Part shown: piece after piece, positions 8,456 to 17,612 of the stretch
Numbering within the stretch: the stretch's first letter is position 1
Layout: each line of letters opens with the position of its first letter
Source of the DNA: JARRKU01 sp963675565
Lineage (GTDB): Bacteria; Desulfobacterota; Desulfobacteria; Desulfobacterales; Desulfosarcinaceae
Direction of reading: 5' to 3'
DNA: 64,000 nt
NCBI GenBank assembly: GCA_963675565.2
Contig: CAXXYD010000004.1
Location: 1,984,001 to 2,048,000 of the forward strand
Notes under the pieces: model-generated
Databases searched by the model: none
Seen by the model: only the letters and a program-made list of their open reading frames with translations
Told to the model about the DNA's origin: nothing
Made by a program: the position numbers and the translations under genes

Positions 8456-10843
8456 ATGGAAATGTTGCCCATTCTGCAAAAATCGGAGTGTTGCCAATTG
8501 GACATTAAAAAAACCACCGAACCCGAACCGGAAGAAGGCCAAAAACGCTATCGCGCATTGGTGGAAACGATACCTCACGGCATCCAGGAGCTGGACACCA
8601 AAGGCACCATCATATTTGCCAATCCCGCCCACGCCAGGATCTATGGCTATCAGCCCGACGCCATGATCGGCAAATCCATACTGGACCAGTGTGCCGACGA
8701 TGAAGAACGCCGGCGGGTCCGCGACCATCTGGCCTTTATTCTGGATCATCAGCCCCATCCCACCCCATGGTACGGCAGGGATAAAACCAGGGACGGCCGC
8801 CGTATTTACACGCAGGTGGACTGGAACTATAGACGCGGCGCCGATGGCGAAGTGGTGGGGTTCATTACCGTGATCTCTGAAATTACCCACCGCAAACGGG
8901 CCGAAAAAGCGCTGCTGGACAACCTCACCTTTATGAACACCCTCATCGACACCATCCCCAACCCCGTTTTTTATAAGGACCGGCAGGGATACTTTCTGGG
9001 ATGCAACGTGGCCTATGCAAAAACCCTGGGGCTCACCAAAAAACGCATTCTGGGCCATCGTCTCATCGACCTGGAAACCACGCTGCACAGTGATATGGCC
9101 GAACACTACCACCGTCAGGACCTGTTGTTGATTCAAAATCAGGGCGTTCAGACCCACGAAGAGCAGATCCAGTGCGCCGACGGGGTTCTTCGGATTTTCG
9201 AACTGAATAAAGCCACCTTCAGCGATGCCGAAAACGAAGTGGCCGGTCTGGTGGGCATCATGCTCGATATCACGGAAACCAAACAGGCCCTCAAAGACCT
9301 CAAGGAGAGCAAGGCCCTTTTTGATGCATTCATGCGGCACCTTCCGGGGCTTGCATTCATGAAAGACCCCCAGGGAATTTATCTTTACGTCAACGAATCG
9401 TTTGAGCAGTACACCGGTCTCAAAACGGCGAACCAGCTGGGCCGACGGGATGATCAGATATGGGACGGCGCAACGGCTGCCGGTCTGCGTGCCAATGATC
9501 AACATGTCCTGACCACACAGACACCCCAAAGCCATGCGGAGACCATCCGACTGCCCGATGAACAGACACGCCACCTGCTCACCGTACGGTTTCCGGTCTT
9601 CAAGGATGGCCGTCTTTTTGCCCTGGGGGGCATCTCCATTGATACCACCGAAAGAACCCTGGCGCAGCGTCAGCGGGAACAGCTTGAGCTGCAACTGCAG
9701 CAGGCGCAAAAGATGGAGGCCCTGGGTACCCTGGCCGGAGGTATCGCTCATGATTTCAACAATATATTAGCCGCTATCATTGGCTACACCGAAATTGTGG
9801 CCGCTGATTCGCAAACCGGAACGAGCGCGCAACACTACCTCGAGCGCGTGCTGGAAGCCGGCGAACGGGCACGATCATTGGTCAAGCAAATTTTGGCCTT
9901 CAGCCGCCAGGGAAAAATGGAGCCCAAGCCGGTCCAGATCAAGCTCATCATAAAAGAGGTCCTTAAGCTGCTGCGGGCTTCCCTGCCCGCCACCATCGAA
10001 ATCGTGCAGCAGATCCACAGCGACGGTGCGGTGATGGCAGACCCCACCCAACTTCACCAGGTGATGATGAACCTGGGCACCAATGCCGGTTACGCCATGG
10101 GCGAAAAAGGCGGCACGCTCACTGTGCGCCTGGAAGAAATCGAACTGGATGCCGCAATGGCATGCAATTATGGTGACCTGCTTCCCGGGGCCTATCTGCA
10201 GCTTACCGTCATTGACTCCGGAAAAGGCATTGCCGCCAAGGATATGGGACGTATTTTCGATCCTTTTTTTACCACCAAACCCAGAGGGGAAGGCACCGGC
10301 ATGGGATTGTCCGTGGTCCATGGCATTGTCGCGGGCCTCGGCGGTGCCATTACCGTTGACTCTGCACCTTCGCAGGGGGCCCGTTTCGATGTCTATCTGC
10401 CGGCCCTGCATCGTGATGATGGAATGGTGGCCGAGATTGGGGAAAAAGCGCCGCTGCCCACAGGCAAGGAACGCATCCTGTTTGTGGACGACGAGGTCTT
10501 TCAAACCGATATGTTCAAACAGATGCTGGGCCTGCTGGGGTATCAAGTTGAAACCTGCAACAACGGCGCCCAGGCCCTGGCCCTTTTTGAGACAGACCCT
10601 CAGGCTTTCGACCTGGTCATCACAGATATGATCATGCCGGGCATGACCGGTGATAAGGTGGCCGGAAAGATTTTGGCGGTGCGTCCCGAACTGCCTGTCA
10701 TCCTGACCACCGGCTATAGCGAACAGATGACCGAGGCCGGCGCCAAGGCCATTGGAATCAAGGCCTATGCCTTGAAACCGCTGGTCATGGAGGAGCTGGC
10801 CAGATTAATCCGGCGTGTACTGGACAATGCCCGGAAAGGATAA
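8456..10843 (+). CDS. PAS-domain hybrid sensor histidine kinase with C-terminal receiver
   Basis: A 795-residue soluble kinase without membrane segments. Three PAS domains occupy about 30-160, 160-280 and 285-405. A HisKA domain has the phospho-His in GGIAHDFNNILA near 430, followed by an HATPase domain (NLGTNAGYA, DSGKGI, FFTTKPRGEGTGMGLS). A receiver domain starts near 675 (FVDDE) with phospho-acceptor Asp in LVITDMIMPG near 725. The start is uncertain: ATG 8456 has no good SD, whereas TTG 8498 lies 9 nt after GGAG and would shorten the protein by 14 residues. Ligand unknown. The next small gene starts 6 bp downstream. Confidence 0.88.
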   Translation: MEMLPILQKSECCQLDIKKTTEPEPEEGQKRYRALVETIPHGIQELDTKGTIIFANPAHARIYGYQPDAMIGKSILDQCADDEERRRVRDHLAFILDHQPHPTPWYGRDKTRDGRRIYTQVDWNYRRGADGEVVGFITVISEITHRKRAEKALLDNLTFMNTLIDTIPNPVFYKDRQGYFLGCNVAYAKTLGLTKKRILGHRLIDLETTLHSDMAEHYHRQDLLLIQNQGVQTHEEQIQCADGVLRIFELNKATFSDAENEVAGLVGIMLDITETKQALKDLKESKALFDAFMRHLPGLAFMKDPQGIYLYVNESFEQYTGLKTANQLGRRDDQIWDGATAAGLRANDQHVLTTQTPQSHAETIRLPDEQTRHLLTVRFPVFKDGRLFALGGISIDTTERTLAQRQREQLELQLQQAQKMEALGTLAGGIAHDFNNILAAIIGYTEIVAADSQTGTSAQHYLERVLEAGERARSLVKQILAFSRQGKMEPKPVQIKLIIKEVLKLLRASLPATIEIVQQIHSDGAVMADPTQLHQVMMNLGTNAGYAMGEKGGTLTVRLEEIELDAAMACNYGDLLPGAYLQLTVIDSGKGIAAKDMGRIFDPFFTTKPRGEGTGMGLSVVHGIVAGLGGAITVDSAPSQGARFDVYLPALHRDDGMVAEIGEKAPLPTGKERILFVDDEVFQTDMFKQMLGLLGYQVETCNNGAQALALFETDPQAFDLVITDMIMPGMTGDKVAGKILAVRPELPVILTTGYSEQMTEAGAKAIGIKAYALKPLVMEELARLIRRVLDNARKG

Positions 10844-10849
10844 CACACC

Positions 10850-11086
10850 ATGAGCCTGCACATCTGGATCCTGATATACATTGTGGAGTTGTTCTTCTGG
10901 CTTTGGGTGATTCGCTGGGGGGGTGCGCGATGGCTCGAAGGCACTTTTTCCTCCGGACTGTTAATCAGTATATTGGCCCCCAACTGGAGCGCCGAAGGGA
11001 TCAAGCTCTTCGCCTGGCTGACGCTTTTTTTCAGCACCATATGGTTTGTAATGGGCTTTTTTTATCCCGAAATCCGGTTCTATTGA
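10850..11086 (+). CDS. small two-helix membrane protein of unknown function
   Basis: A 78-residue protein with two predicted membrane helices at about 5-24 and 52-70 and an aromatic-rich sequence. SD AAGGA lies 9 nt before the ATG. It begins 6 bp after the hybrid kinase and is probably co-transcribed with it. I do not recognise the family. Confidence 0.55.
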   Translation: MSLHIWILIYIVELFFWLWVIRWGGARWLEGTFSSGLLISILAPNWSAEGIKLFAWLTLFFSTIWFVMGFFYPEIRFY

Positions 11087-11288
11087 CCCAACGCTGCAGG
11101 ATCCTGAATTCAGACGGACAGGCTTGAAGGTGCGGCACATGCCAGAGATTCACCTTCGCGGCAGCAAAACGCTTGGGCGAATCAATGGAGATGCCAATTA
11201 GCAATTGAAGAAAAGCGCCAAACGGGCTAATAACCCTTTACCCTGAATTATCCTATCGGCCATAGACAACGATCGCAGGAGCAAAGGC

Positions 11289-11477
11289 ATGCCGTATATC
11301 CACATCAATATCGCCAAGGGGCGAACCACGGACCAGAAAAAAGCATTGGCGAAATCAGTGACCGAGGCCGTATCAACCTCCATCGGCGTCGACGCCGCAA
11401 AGATATGGGTGCAAATCGACGAGTTCGAGCCAGAAAACTTTGCCACAGGCGGTACCCTGCTGTCCGACAAAAAATGA
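11289..11477 (+). CDS. 4-oxalocrotonate tautomerase-family protein
   Basis: A 62-residue protein beginning MPYIHINIAKGRT, with the catalytic Pro exposed after Met removal, as in the 4-OT family. An Arg at residue 12 matches the family position. The length is typical of the small homohexameric enzymes. Its stop overlaps the start of the next membrane protein (ATGA), so the two are translationally coupled. The substrate is unknown; no aromatic-degradation genes are nearby. Confidence 0.85.
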   Translation: MPYIHINIAKGRTTDQKKALAKSVTEAVSTSIGVDAAKIWVQIDEFEPENFATGGTLLSDKK

Positions 11478-12424
11478 CCCTTGCCGAAACGTTCAAATCC
11501 TGCGTCGTTTCCGCGCTCAGGCCGGCCCTGAAAACCGGCCTTTGGATTATCGCCATTACCGTGCCGGTTTCCTTCGGTGTGCTGCTGCTCAAGATGACCG
11601 GACTGTTGCCGGTCATCGCCAGACTGTTCTCACCCCTGTTCGCTCTTTTCGGAATGCCCGGTGAGTCCGCACTGGTTTTCGTGACCGCGGGGCTTGTCAA
11701 TATTTATGCCTGTATCGCCGTAATCGAAGCCCTCGATTTAACCGGCCGCACGGTGACCATTTTAGCCCTGATGTGCCTCATTTCCCACAACCTTCCGGTA
11801 GAAACGGCCGTTCAGAAAAAAACCGGCTCCTCTTTTTTTGTGATTCTGGGGGTGCGCCTGGCTACCAGCTTCTGCGGTGCCTTTGCGCTGAACCTGTTGC
11901 TGCCGGCCGATGGCCGGCCAATTGTGCATTCCGCCAGCGCAAACACCATGGTGGCGGGCGCATTCGGCATGGAACTGATGAACTGGCTGGCCGGGATTTC
12001 CTATTTGTGCACTAAAATCATTGTCCTGGTGACCCTGCTCATGATCCTACAGCGAATCATGGAAGCCTTCGGTATCATGCGCCTGCTCTCCGGCCTGCTG
12101 AAATATCCCCTGCTGGTTTTAGGTGTCCCCCATGAGTCCGCTTTCCTGTGGATTGTTGCCAATACCATCGGCCTGGCCTATGGCGCCGGAGTTATCATCG
12201 ACCATGTCGAGCGCGGTGGACTCTCCGCCCAAAACGCCGATATTTTGAATTATCACATCGCGATATCCCACTCCCTTTTGGAAGACACCCTGCTCTTCGT
12301 GGCCATCGGGGTATCCGCCGGCTGGATTGTTTTTCCCCGCATCCTGCTGGCAGGTGCGGTGGTCTGGATCAAGCGGTTGATCGACCTTATCCTGTTCAGC
12401 AGCCCCGATACGCGTCGCTCTTGA
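11474..12424 (+). CDS. nucleoside recognition-domain (Gate/SpmA-like) membrane protein
   Basis: A 316-residue integral membrane protein. Hydrophobic segments alternate through the whole length, with two related halves. The motif pattern around LFSPLFALFGMPGESAL and VLGVPHESAFLWIV matches the nucleoside-recognition/SpmA-SpmB family, whose substrate is generally not proven. The start ATG 11474 was chosen because it overlaps the tautomerase stop by 4 bp; a longer frame upstream would lie inside that gene. Confidence 0.8.
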   Translation: MTLAETFKSCVVSALRPALKTGLWIIAITVPVSFGVLLLKMTGLLPVIARLFSPLFALFGMPGESALVFVTAGLVNIYACIAVIEALDLTGRTVTILALMCLISHNLPVETAVQKKTGSSFFVILGVRLATSFCGAFALNLLLPADGRPIVHSASANTMVAGAFGMELMNWLAGISYLCTKIIVLVTLLMILQRIMEAFGIMRLLSGLLKYPLLVLGVPHESAFLWIVANTIGLAYGAGVIIDHVERGGLSAQNADILNYHIAISHSLLEDTLLFVAIGVSAGWIVFPRILLAGAVVWIKRLIDLILFSSPDTRRS

Positions 12425-12530
12425 CATCCAAATAGCCGTCACATTTAGCTGTTGATTGATATTTGAACAGAATTCAGGTATCACCCAAAATGCTGTCCGT
12501 TGATTGGAATCCACAATGCGGGAGGAACCC

Positions 12531-13400
12531 ATGACCGACATCCGGCGCATCAGCCCCAACACCCAGTTCTGCATGGTCATCGGGGACCCCGTCGCCCACA
12601 GCCTTTCGCCGGCCATTCACAATGCCGCCTATGCCGAACTTGGCCTGGATTTTGTGTATGCAGCCTGCCGGGTTGAAGATGTCCGGGGTGCCATGGCAGG
12701 TATGCGTGCCATGGAAAACTTTCGTGGAATGAGCGTCACCATCCCCCATAAAGTGGCGGTGATGGCCTATATAGATGAAATTGCCCCGGTAGACCGGGCG
12801 ATCGGCGCCATCAATACCGTAATTCATGAACCGGACGCCCTCATCGGAATCAACACTGACGGCCCGGGGGCCATTCGGGCCCTGGCGGAAGCCGGCATCG
12901 ACATGGCGGCCCGTAACGTCCTCATGCTGGGCTCCGGCGGTGCGGCACGCGCCATTGCCTTTACCCTGGCGCGGGATAACCGGCTGGCGCAACTCGTCCT
13001 GCTGGACATCAATGAAAGCATGCTGTCACAACTCGCCGCCGATCTTCGCGCCGGGACTGCAGCAGCCATTAAATCGGCGCCGTTGAATCGCGAAAATCTC
13101 ACCGAGGCCTTGTCCGCAGCTGATCTCATTATCCACTGCACGCCCGTTGGCATGCACCCAAAAACCGACGCCTCCCTGATCCCGCCGGAGTTGTTCAGGC
13201 CGGATCAGGCGGTCTTTGATGTGGTCTACACCCCCCTGGAAACCCGGCTTCTGGCCGATGCCCGCGCCAGGGGGCTGCAAACCGTCTCGGGAGTAGAAAT
13301 GTTTATCCATCAGGCAGTGCTTCAATTTGAACGGTTTACCGGAGTGCCGGCACCCGTAGAGGTCATGCGGCAGGTGGTCATGGCGCATTTGACATCATGA
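12531..13400 (+). CDS. aroE: shikimate dehydrogenase
   Basis: A 289-residue canonical AroE, NADPH-dependent, converting 3-dehydroshikimate to shikimate. Motifs are SLSPAIHN near 23, VTIPHK (the Lys is catalytic) near 68, NTDG with catalytic Asp near 105, GSGGAARA near 129 and a C-terminal HQA block near 264. ATG 12531 was chosen because GGGAGGA ends 5 bp upstream; ATGs at 12504 and 12516 lie before or within that box. It overlaps aroK by 4 bp. Confidence 0.93.
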   Translation: MTDIRRISPNTQFCMVIGDPVAHSLSPAIHNAAYAELGLDFVYAACRVEDVRGAMAGMRAMENFRGMSVTIPHKVAVMAYIDEIAPVDRAIGAINTVIHEPDALIGINTDGPGAIRALAEAGIDMAARNVLMLGSGGAARAIAFTLARDNRLAQLVLLDINESMLSQLAADLRAGTAAAIKSAPLNRENLTEALSAADLIIHCTPVGMHPKTDASLIPPELFRPDQAVFDVVYTPLETRLLADARARGLQTVSGVEMFIHQAVLQFERFTGVPAPVEVMRQVVMAHLTS

Positions 13401-13924
13401 ACATCGTATTGATCGGATATCGAGGCACCGGAAAAAGCGCCGTGGGGCGAATCCTGGCCGAGCGTCTGAACAAAACCTACGAAGGCATGGATGCCAATAT
13501 CGTTAGGGGCGCCGGCATGCCCATTGCCGCCATCGTGGAACAGTCCGGCTGGTCGACGTTCCGCGATATGGAAACCCGCCAGGCAATGGATCTGGCCCGA
13601 AAGGACGATCAAATCATCGACACCGGCGGCGGAATCATCGAACGGCCGGACAACCTGCCGGCGCTGCAAAAAAACGGCTGTATCTTTTGGCTCAAGGCTT
13701 CGGTGGAAACCATCGTGGCCCGGATCCGAGGAGACGACCAGCGCCCTGCCCTGACCGAAGGGAAAACATTCGTCGAAGAGGTGGCCGAGGTTCTGCAGCA
13801 ACGGGAAGCCAGGTACCGGGCCGCCGCGCATCACGCCATCGACACCGATGCCTTGACACCGCAACAGGTCGCCGACAGGATTGTGTCCCTGCTGAAGTCC
13901 TGTCCGCAAAGGGGAGTTCCATGA
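13397..13924 (+). CDS. aroK: shikimate kinase
   Basis: A 175-residue P-loop kinase that phosphorylates shikimate at O3. Walker A is GYRGTGKS at about 7-14. The substrate-binding Asp is in DANI near 34, RDMETR near 56, and GGGII near 78. A lid-region Arg follows in RPALTEG. It is coupled to aroE by an ATGA overlap and to the following small gene by another. The aroE-aroK pair is a normal aromatic-amino-acid biosynthesis unit. Confidence 0.93.
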   Translation: MNIVLIGYRGTGKSAVGRILAERLNKTYEGMDANIVRGAGMPIAAIVEQSGWSTFRDMETRQAMDLARKDDQIIDTGGGIIERPDNLPALQKNGCIFWLKASVETIVARIRGDDQRPALTEGKTFVEEVAEVLQQREARYRAAAHHAIDTDALTPQQVADRIVSLLKSCPQRGVP

Positions 13925-14325
13925 AAAACAACCAATGGCTCATCCCTTTTCTTGTCATCGGATTCATCGCCTGCGCATCGATGTCCGAACAAAGCCGCAT
14001 GATTCAATTCAGTGAAACGGCGGATGCTTTCCGATGGGCCTTGCTGGACGGCAACTTCCGATCCGCCGCCCGATTCATCGATCCCCAGATACAGGATTCC
14101 ACCCATGACTTCGGGCAATACCAAAACGTCAAAATCGTAGAATATAAAATCACCCAAACCGATATTCGCGATAACAACAGCCGAATTGAGCAAGCCGTTG
14201 ACCTGCAGTATTATTTCCTCAACCGCAATATCTTGAAAACAACTCAAATGCACCAGGTCTGGGAGTACCGGTCGATGGACAAGCGTTGGCTCCTGAAAAC
14301 GGAATTACCTGTTTTTAAACCCTAA
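13921..14325 (+). CDS. small secreted or lipoprotein-like protein of unknown function
   Basis: A 134-residue protein with a short N-terminal hydrophobic stretch (about residues 5-20) ending in FIAC, a weak lipobox with Cys near 18. The rest is soluble with an NTF2/DUF4440-like feel: amphipathic helices then beta strands, with a closing WEYRSMDKRWLLKT. It overlaps aroK by 4 bp. Role unknown; an envelope location is inferred from the signal-like N-terminus. Confidence 0.6.
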   Translation: MKNNQWLIPFLVIGFIACASMSEQSRMIQFSETADAFRWALLDGNFRSAARFIDPQIQDSTHDFGQYQNVKIVEYKITQTDIRDNNSRIEQAVDLQYYFLNRNILKTTQMHQVWEYRSMDKRWLLKTELPVFKP

Positions 14326-14412
14326 TCCGTCAAATTGCACGCGCCGCTCGCTGGTGCACATCCCATGACGCCGTCGCGCCAGGCCTGAAATGCATTCATC
14401 CGTGCCCGAGGG

Positions 14413-15468
14413 TCAACCGATCCCAATTGGATCGTCCATCAGCTCATACCGCCGTCCATTGATCAAAAACCCGTCCAACGGCAGGCTGCAATCACTGCTT
14501 ACACGAATGCCGGTAAGATTGATATGCCTTTTGAGTTTCTCGATATTGCTGTTTTTATTTCCTTTAATACGTGACACCCGCCGCGGGTGGACACAAATAT
14601 CGAGATGGCCGGATGCCTTGTCTTCGGGGCGCACCACGCTGCATATAAATTGAAACCACATGGCCGAGTGAACCATTTCACCGAAAGCCGGATGAAACGG
14701 ACCCGCCAGAACAGCCGCCCCCGTATTCAACTCATCGGTGGGTTGCAGCCCCATACGAATCACATTGATCCCCTGTCGGGCAAACAGGACATACAGCTGC
14801 CCGGCCACATCAACGGCATCTTCCAACCCCATGGGAGTATAGCGCCCCTGGCTGTACCAGCGCGAAAGGAGACTTTCCGCGAGCACCAAAGTCGGGTAGA
14901 TCCGCACGAAATCAGGTCCCAGAGCAGCGATTTGAGCTCCCGAAGCCAGGGCCAGCGCCGGCGTATCGCCGGGAAGGCCGATCATCATCTGCATGCCCAC
15001 TGCGTATGATCCATGGCTTAAAAGCGCCGCCGCCTTGCGTACATCCCGCACCGTATGACCGCGCCGCGACAACTTGAGTACGTCGTCGTTCATAGACTGA
15101 ACGCCAATTTCGATGGTGGTGACCGGATAATTGGAAATCAGGTCCAGGCGACTGGCCTCGATGGTGTCCGGCCGCGTCGAAAAGCGGATGCCGTTGACTT
15201 TCCCCTGTTCCACATAAGGCGATACGGCGTCCAGAAGGGTGATGATGGTATCGGTGGTCAATCCAAGAAAATTACCACCGAAAAATGAAATCTCCGTGTA
15301 GCGGTCTTCATCCCGTCGGTAGCTTAAAAACCGGCCAATGGTCTCATGCAGATGAGCCGTCGAGGGCAACGCCTCGACCCTTCCGGTGGTCGGCTCCTGG
15401 TTGCAGAAAACGCATCGGTGAGGGCAGCCGGCATGGGGAATAAATACCGGTATGATAAAGGGTTTCAC
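14413..15468 (-). CDS. Elp3-like radical SAM protein
   Basis: A radical SAM protein of about 350 residues. The CPHRCVFC signature (CX3CX2C) lies near the N-terminus, and the following region resembles bacterial Elp3/oxygen-independent radical SAM proteins (EIGVQSMNDDVL, GLPGDT). No acetyltransferase domain is visible, so it is shorter than eukaryotic-type Elp3. The start is uncertain. The frame stays open to an ATG at 15570, overlapping rnc by nearly 100 bp; GTG 15468, just after the rnc stop, is the more compact choice used here. It follows rnc on the minus strand. Confidence 0.82.
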   Translation of the reverse strand: MKPFIIPVFIPHAGCPHRCVFCNQEPTTGRVEALPSTAHLHETIGRFLSYRRDEDRYTEISFFGGNFLGLTTDTIITLLDAVSPYVEQGKVNGIRFSTRPDTIEASRLDLISNYPVTTIEIGVQSMNDDVLKLSRRGHTVRDVRKAAALLSHGSYAVGMQMMIGLPGDTPALALASGAQIAALGPDFVRIYPTLVLAESLLSRWYSQGRYTPMGLEDAVDVAGQLYVLFARQGINVIRMGLQPTDELNTGAAVLAGPFHPAFGEMVHSAMWFQFICSVVRPEDKASGHLDICVHPRRVSRIKGNKNSNIEKLKRHINLTGIRVSSDCSLPLDGFLINGRRYELMDDPIGIG

Positions 15469-15472
15469 AACT

Positions 15473-16165
15473 TCAATCGTTTTGTTCCTGAAGGAGCTCA
15501 AGCCCCTTGCAGGCTGCTTCCTGTTCGGCTGTTTTTTTGCTTTTGCCAATGCCGATCGCTTCAATTTCACCCACCGTCATGGAAACGCAAAATGTTTTAT
15601 CATGATCCGGCCCGCTTTCCTGAACAACCCGGTACTGGGGAATCGCCTTGATGGTGCTCTGTACGGCCTCCTGCAGACGGCTTTTATAATCCTGTCCCGT
15701 GCTGAGCGTCAGTGCCACCTGGATCAGTTCGTCGAAATGCAAGGCAATAAAGCGGTACGCGCCGTCAAACCCGCCATCGATATAAATGGCGGCAATAACG
15801 GCCTCCATCGCATTGGCCAGCAGCGAGTTCTTGTCCATACCGTTGCTCTGAATCTCGCCTTTTCCCAATAAGAGATGCCGCCCCAGATCAAGGCTGCGAG
15901 CGACATCGGCCAGCTGGGTTTCATTGACCATATTGGCCCGTATTCTGGACAGGTCCCCCTCGCGCATCTGCGGGTAAGCTTTCATGAGCAAATCGCCGAC
16001 GACCAGGTTCAGAACGGCATCCCCCAAGAATTCCAGCCGTTCGTTGTCCCGCAACGGTCCTTCGGGGTGCTCATTCACATAGGAGCTGTGCCGCAGGGAT
16101 TCTTCCAGCAGCGCCTGATCCTTGAATGTATAATGCAATGTTTCCTGCAGTGCCTGGCTGTTCAT
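15473..16165 (-). CDS. rnc: ribonuclease III
   Basis: A 230-residue dsRNA-specific endonuclease. The RNase III signature RLEFLGDAVLN is near 42, and further acidic catalytic residues occur in the ANAMEAVIAAIYID region near 115. A dsRNA-binding domain covers about 155-228 and ends KTAEQEAACKGLELL. Start ATG 16165 is preceded by GAGGAG 6 nt away; the frame extends further upstream but without better support. It functions in rRNA processing and RNA turnover. Confidence 0.93.
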   Translation of the reverse strand: MNSQALQETLHYTFKDQALLEESLRHSSYVNEHPEGPLRDNERLEFLGDAVLNLVVGDLLMKAYPQMREGDLSRIRANMVNETQLADVARSLDLGRHLLLGKGEIQSNGMDKNSLLANAMEAVIAAIYIDGGFDGAYRFIALHFDELIQVALTLSTGQDYKSRLQEAVQSTIKAIPQYRVVQESGPDHDKTFCVSMTVGEIEAIGIGKSKKTAEQEAACKGLELLQEQND

Positions 16166-16191
16166 GACGTGCTCCTCTTTCACCGCTGGCT

Positions 16192-17121
16192 CTATCGGGT
16201 GTACTGCGGGGAACAATTCAACCGCAATGCATCGTATAACACGGTGGGAACATACAGATCTCCCCTGCCGCTGCCCAGTTGAACATCCGGCATCAACTGG
16301 CCGTGAAAATCACTGCCGCCTGTGACCAGAAGATCGAATTGATCCGCCAGGGACAGATACCGGGCAACGGCTTCACGTGTATGCTGAGGATAGTACACTT
16401 CAATACCCCGCAGTCCCATCTCACATAGCTGCCCGACAAACGCGGAAAAGATGTTCGGGTCGCGCTGATCTACAAGGTAGGGATGGGCCAGCACGGGAAT
16501 GCCGCCGGCGTTGGTGATCAATTCAAGCGCCGTGCGGCAGTCGAGGCGTTCTTTGCCCACATATGCCGGACGGTCGTTGCCCAGAAAGCGATCGAAGGCA
16601 TCGTCCACATCCCGGGCGTAACCGGCTTTGATCATGGCCGCGGCCACATGGGGCCTGCCGGCCACGCCATCGCCGACCTGGTCATTGACCTGTGTGAGTG
16701 CCAAGTCTATTCCCAAGGTATTGAGTCGTTCCACAATGGTGCGGATTCGGGCGTCCCGGATATTGCTGAAACGGGTCAGGGTTGCATTGAGAACGGCATT
16801 GTCGGGATCAATGCCATATCCCAGGAGGTGGATTCCACCCCGAATGCCGCAATCGGCTGAAACGGCCGCACTGATCTCTATTCCGGTAATGAAATGAAGA
16901 TCGGTTGGAAATGGCGTTTGAAGTGCCTGGCGGGTGCCTGTCAATGTATCGTGATCGGTAATGGAGATAGCGTCCAAGCCGATCTGCGCGGCCATCTGGA
17001 TGATCTCGTTGGGCGAAAAAGTGCCGTCAGATGCGGTGGAATGAATATGTAAATCAATGCCGCCGCAACGTTTAGAGTCCAAGGGCTTTCTCGAAGGCTT
17101 CCTCTTTGGTTTTGCAATCAA
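16192..17121 (-). CDS. PHP-domain phosphoesterase
   Basis: A protein of about 309 residues of the PHP metal-dependent phosphoesterase family (YciV/RnmAM-like). Metal-binding motifs are DLHIHSTASDG near 24, SITDHD near 53 and a late GSDFHG near 280. Family members include nucleoside 3',5'-bisphosphate phosphatases and 5'-3' exonucleases. The ATG at 17121 overlaps the upstream DksA-like gene by 50 bp; a TTG near 17081 would nearly remove the overlap, so the start is uncertain. Confidence 0.85.
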   Translation of the reverse strand: MIAKPKRKPSRKPLDSKRCGGIDLHIHSTASDGTFSPNEIIQMAAQIGLDAISITDHDTLTGTRQALQTPFPTDLHFITGIEISAAVSADCGIRGGIHLLGYGIDPDNAVLNATLTRFSNIRDARIRTIVERLNTLGIDLALTQVNDQVGDGVAGRPHVAAAMIKAGYARDVDDAFDRFLGNDRPAYVGKERLDCRTALELITNAGGIPVLAHPYLVDQRDPNIFSAFVGQLCEMGLRGIEVYYPQHTREAVARYLSLADQFDLLVTGGSDFHGQLMPDVQLGSGRGDLYVPTVLYDALRLNCSPQYTR

Positions 17122-17434
17122 TACACTGGGTAGTCACCGGCCGCGCCTTTAAACGCGGTATGGAGATTTCTTCACCACATGATTCACATATGCCAAAGGT
17201 CTCGTTCTCGATGCGATCCAAAGCCTTTTTAATTTTTTTTATCAGCTTGTGCTCTCGGTCACGGATACGCAACATGAAATTCCGGTCAGATTCCAGGGTT
17301 GCGCGGTCAGTGGGGTCCGGAAAATTTTCTTTCTGTTCCGTCATTCCGGAAACCGTATTGCCGGCCTGGTTGAGCAGCTCCTGGAGGCGATTATTCAGAA
17401 GCTCTTTAAAAAACTCGAGATCTTTCTTTTTCAT
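17072..17434 (-). CDS. DksA/TraR-family C4 zinc-finger transcription factor
   Basis: A 120-residue protein with an N-terminal coiled-coil region and a C-terminal zinc finger CESCGEEI...CIDCK (CX2C-X17-CX2C, near 84-107). It resembles DksA, which binds the RNA polymerase secondary channel in the stringent response. The tip residues in the PDPTDRATLESDRNF stretch fit the family. Start ATG 17434 gives the usual length and follows AAAGAG; an upstream ATG would add an implausible aromatic extension. Confidence 0.88.
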   Translation of the reverse strand: MKKKDLEFFKELLNNRLQELLNQAGNTVSGMTEQKENFPDPTDRATLESDRNFMLRIRDREHKLIKKIKKALDRIENETFGICESCGEEISIPRLKARPVTTQCIDCKTKEEAFEKALGL

Positions 17435-17612
17435 ACGCCACTCTTTCTGAGCATGGAAGTTAATGGTCCAGAAAAAATAGAATGGATACCACAGCCGAAA
17501 TCTTATTGTAAAGCAAAATATCATTCAAATACTCGGCCGTGTCAACCTGCAGAATGTTAAAAAGGCCGGCACCCCGGGTCAGCCGATTCAGCGGCCGTGG
17601 ATTCAAGCGCTG

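Noticed and set aside
13687..13920. Upstream extension of the small envelope protein at 13921
   Set aside because: The extension lies inside aroK in another frame; the signal-like N-terminus begins at ATG 13921.
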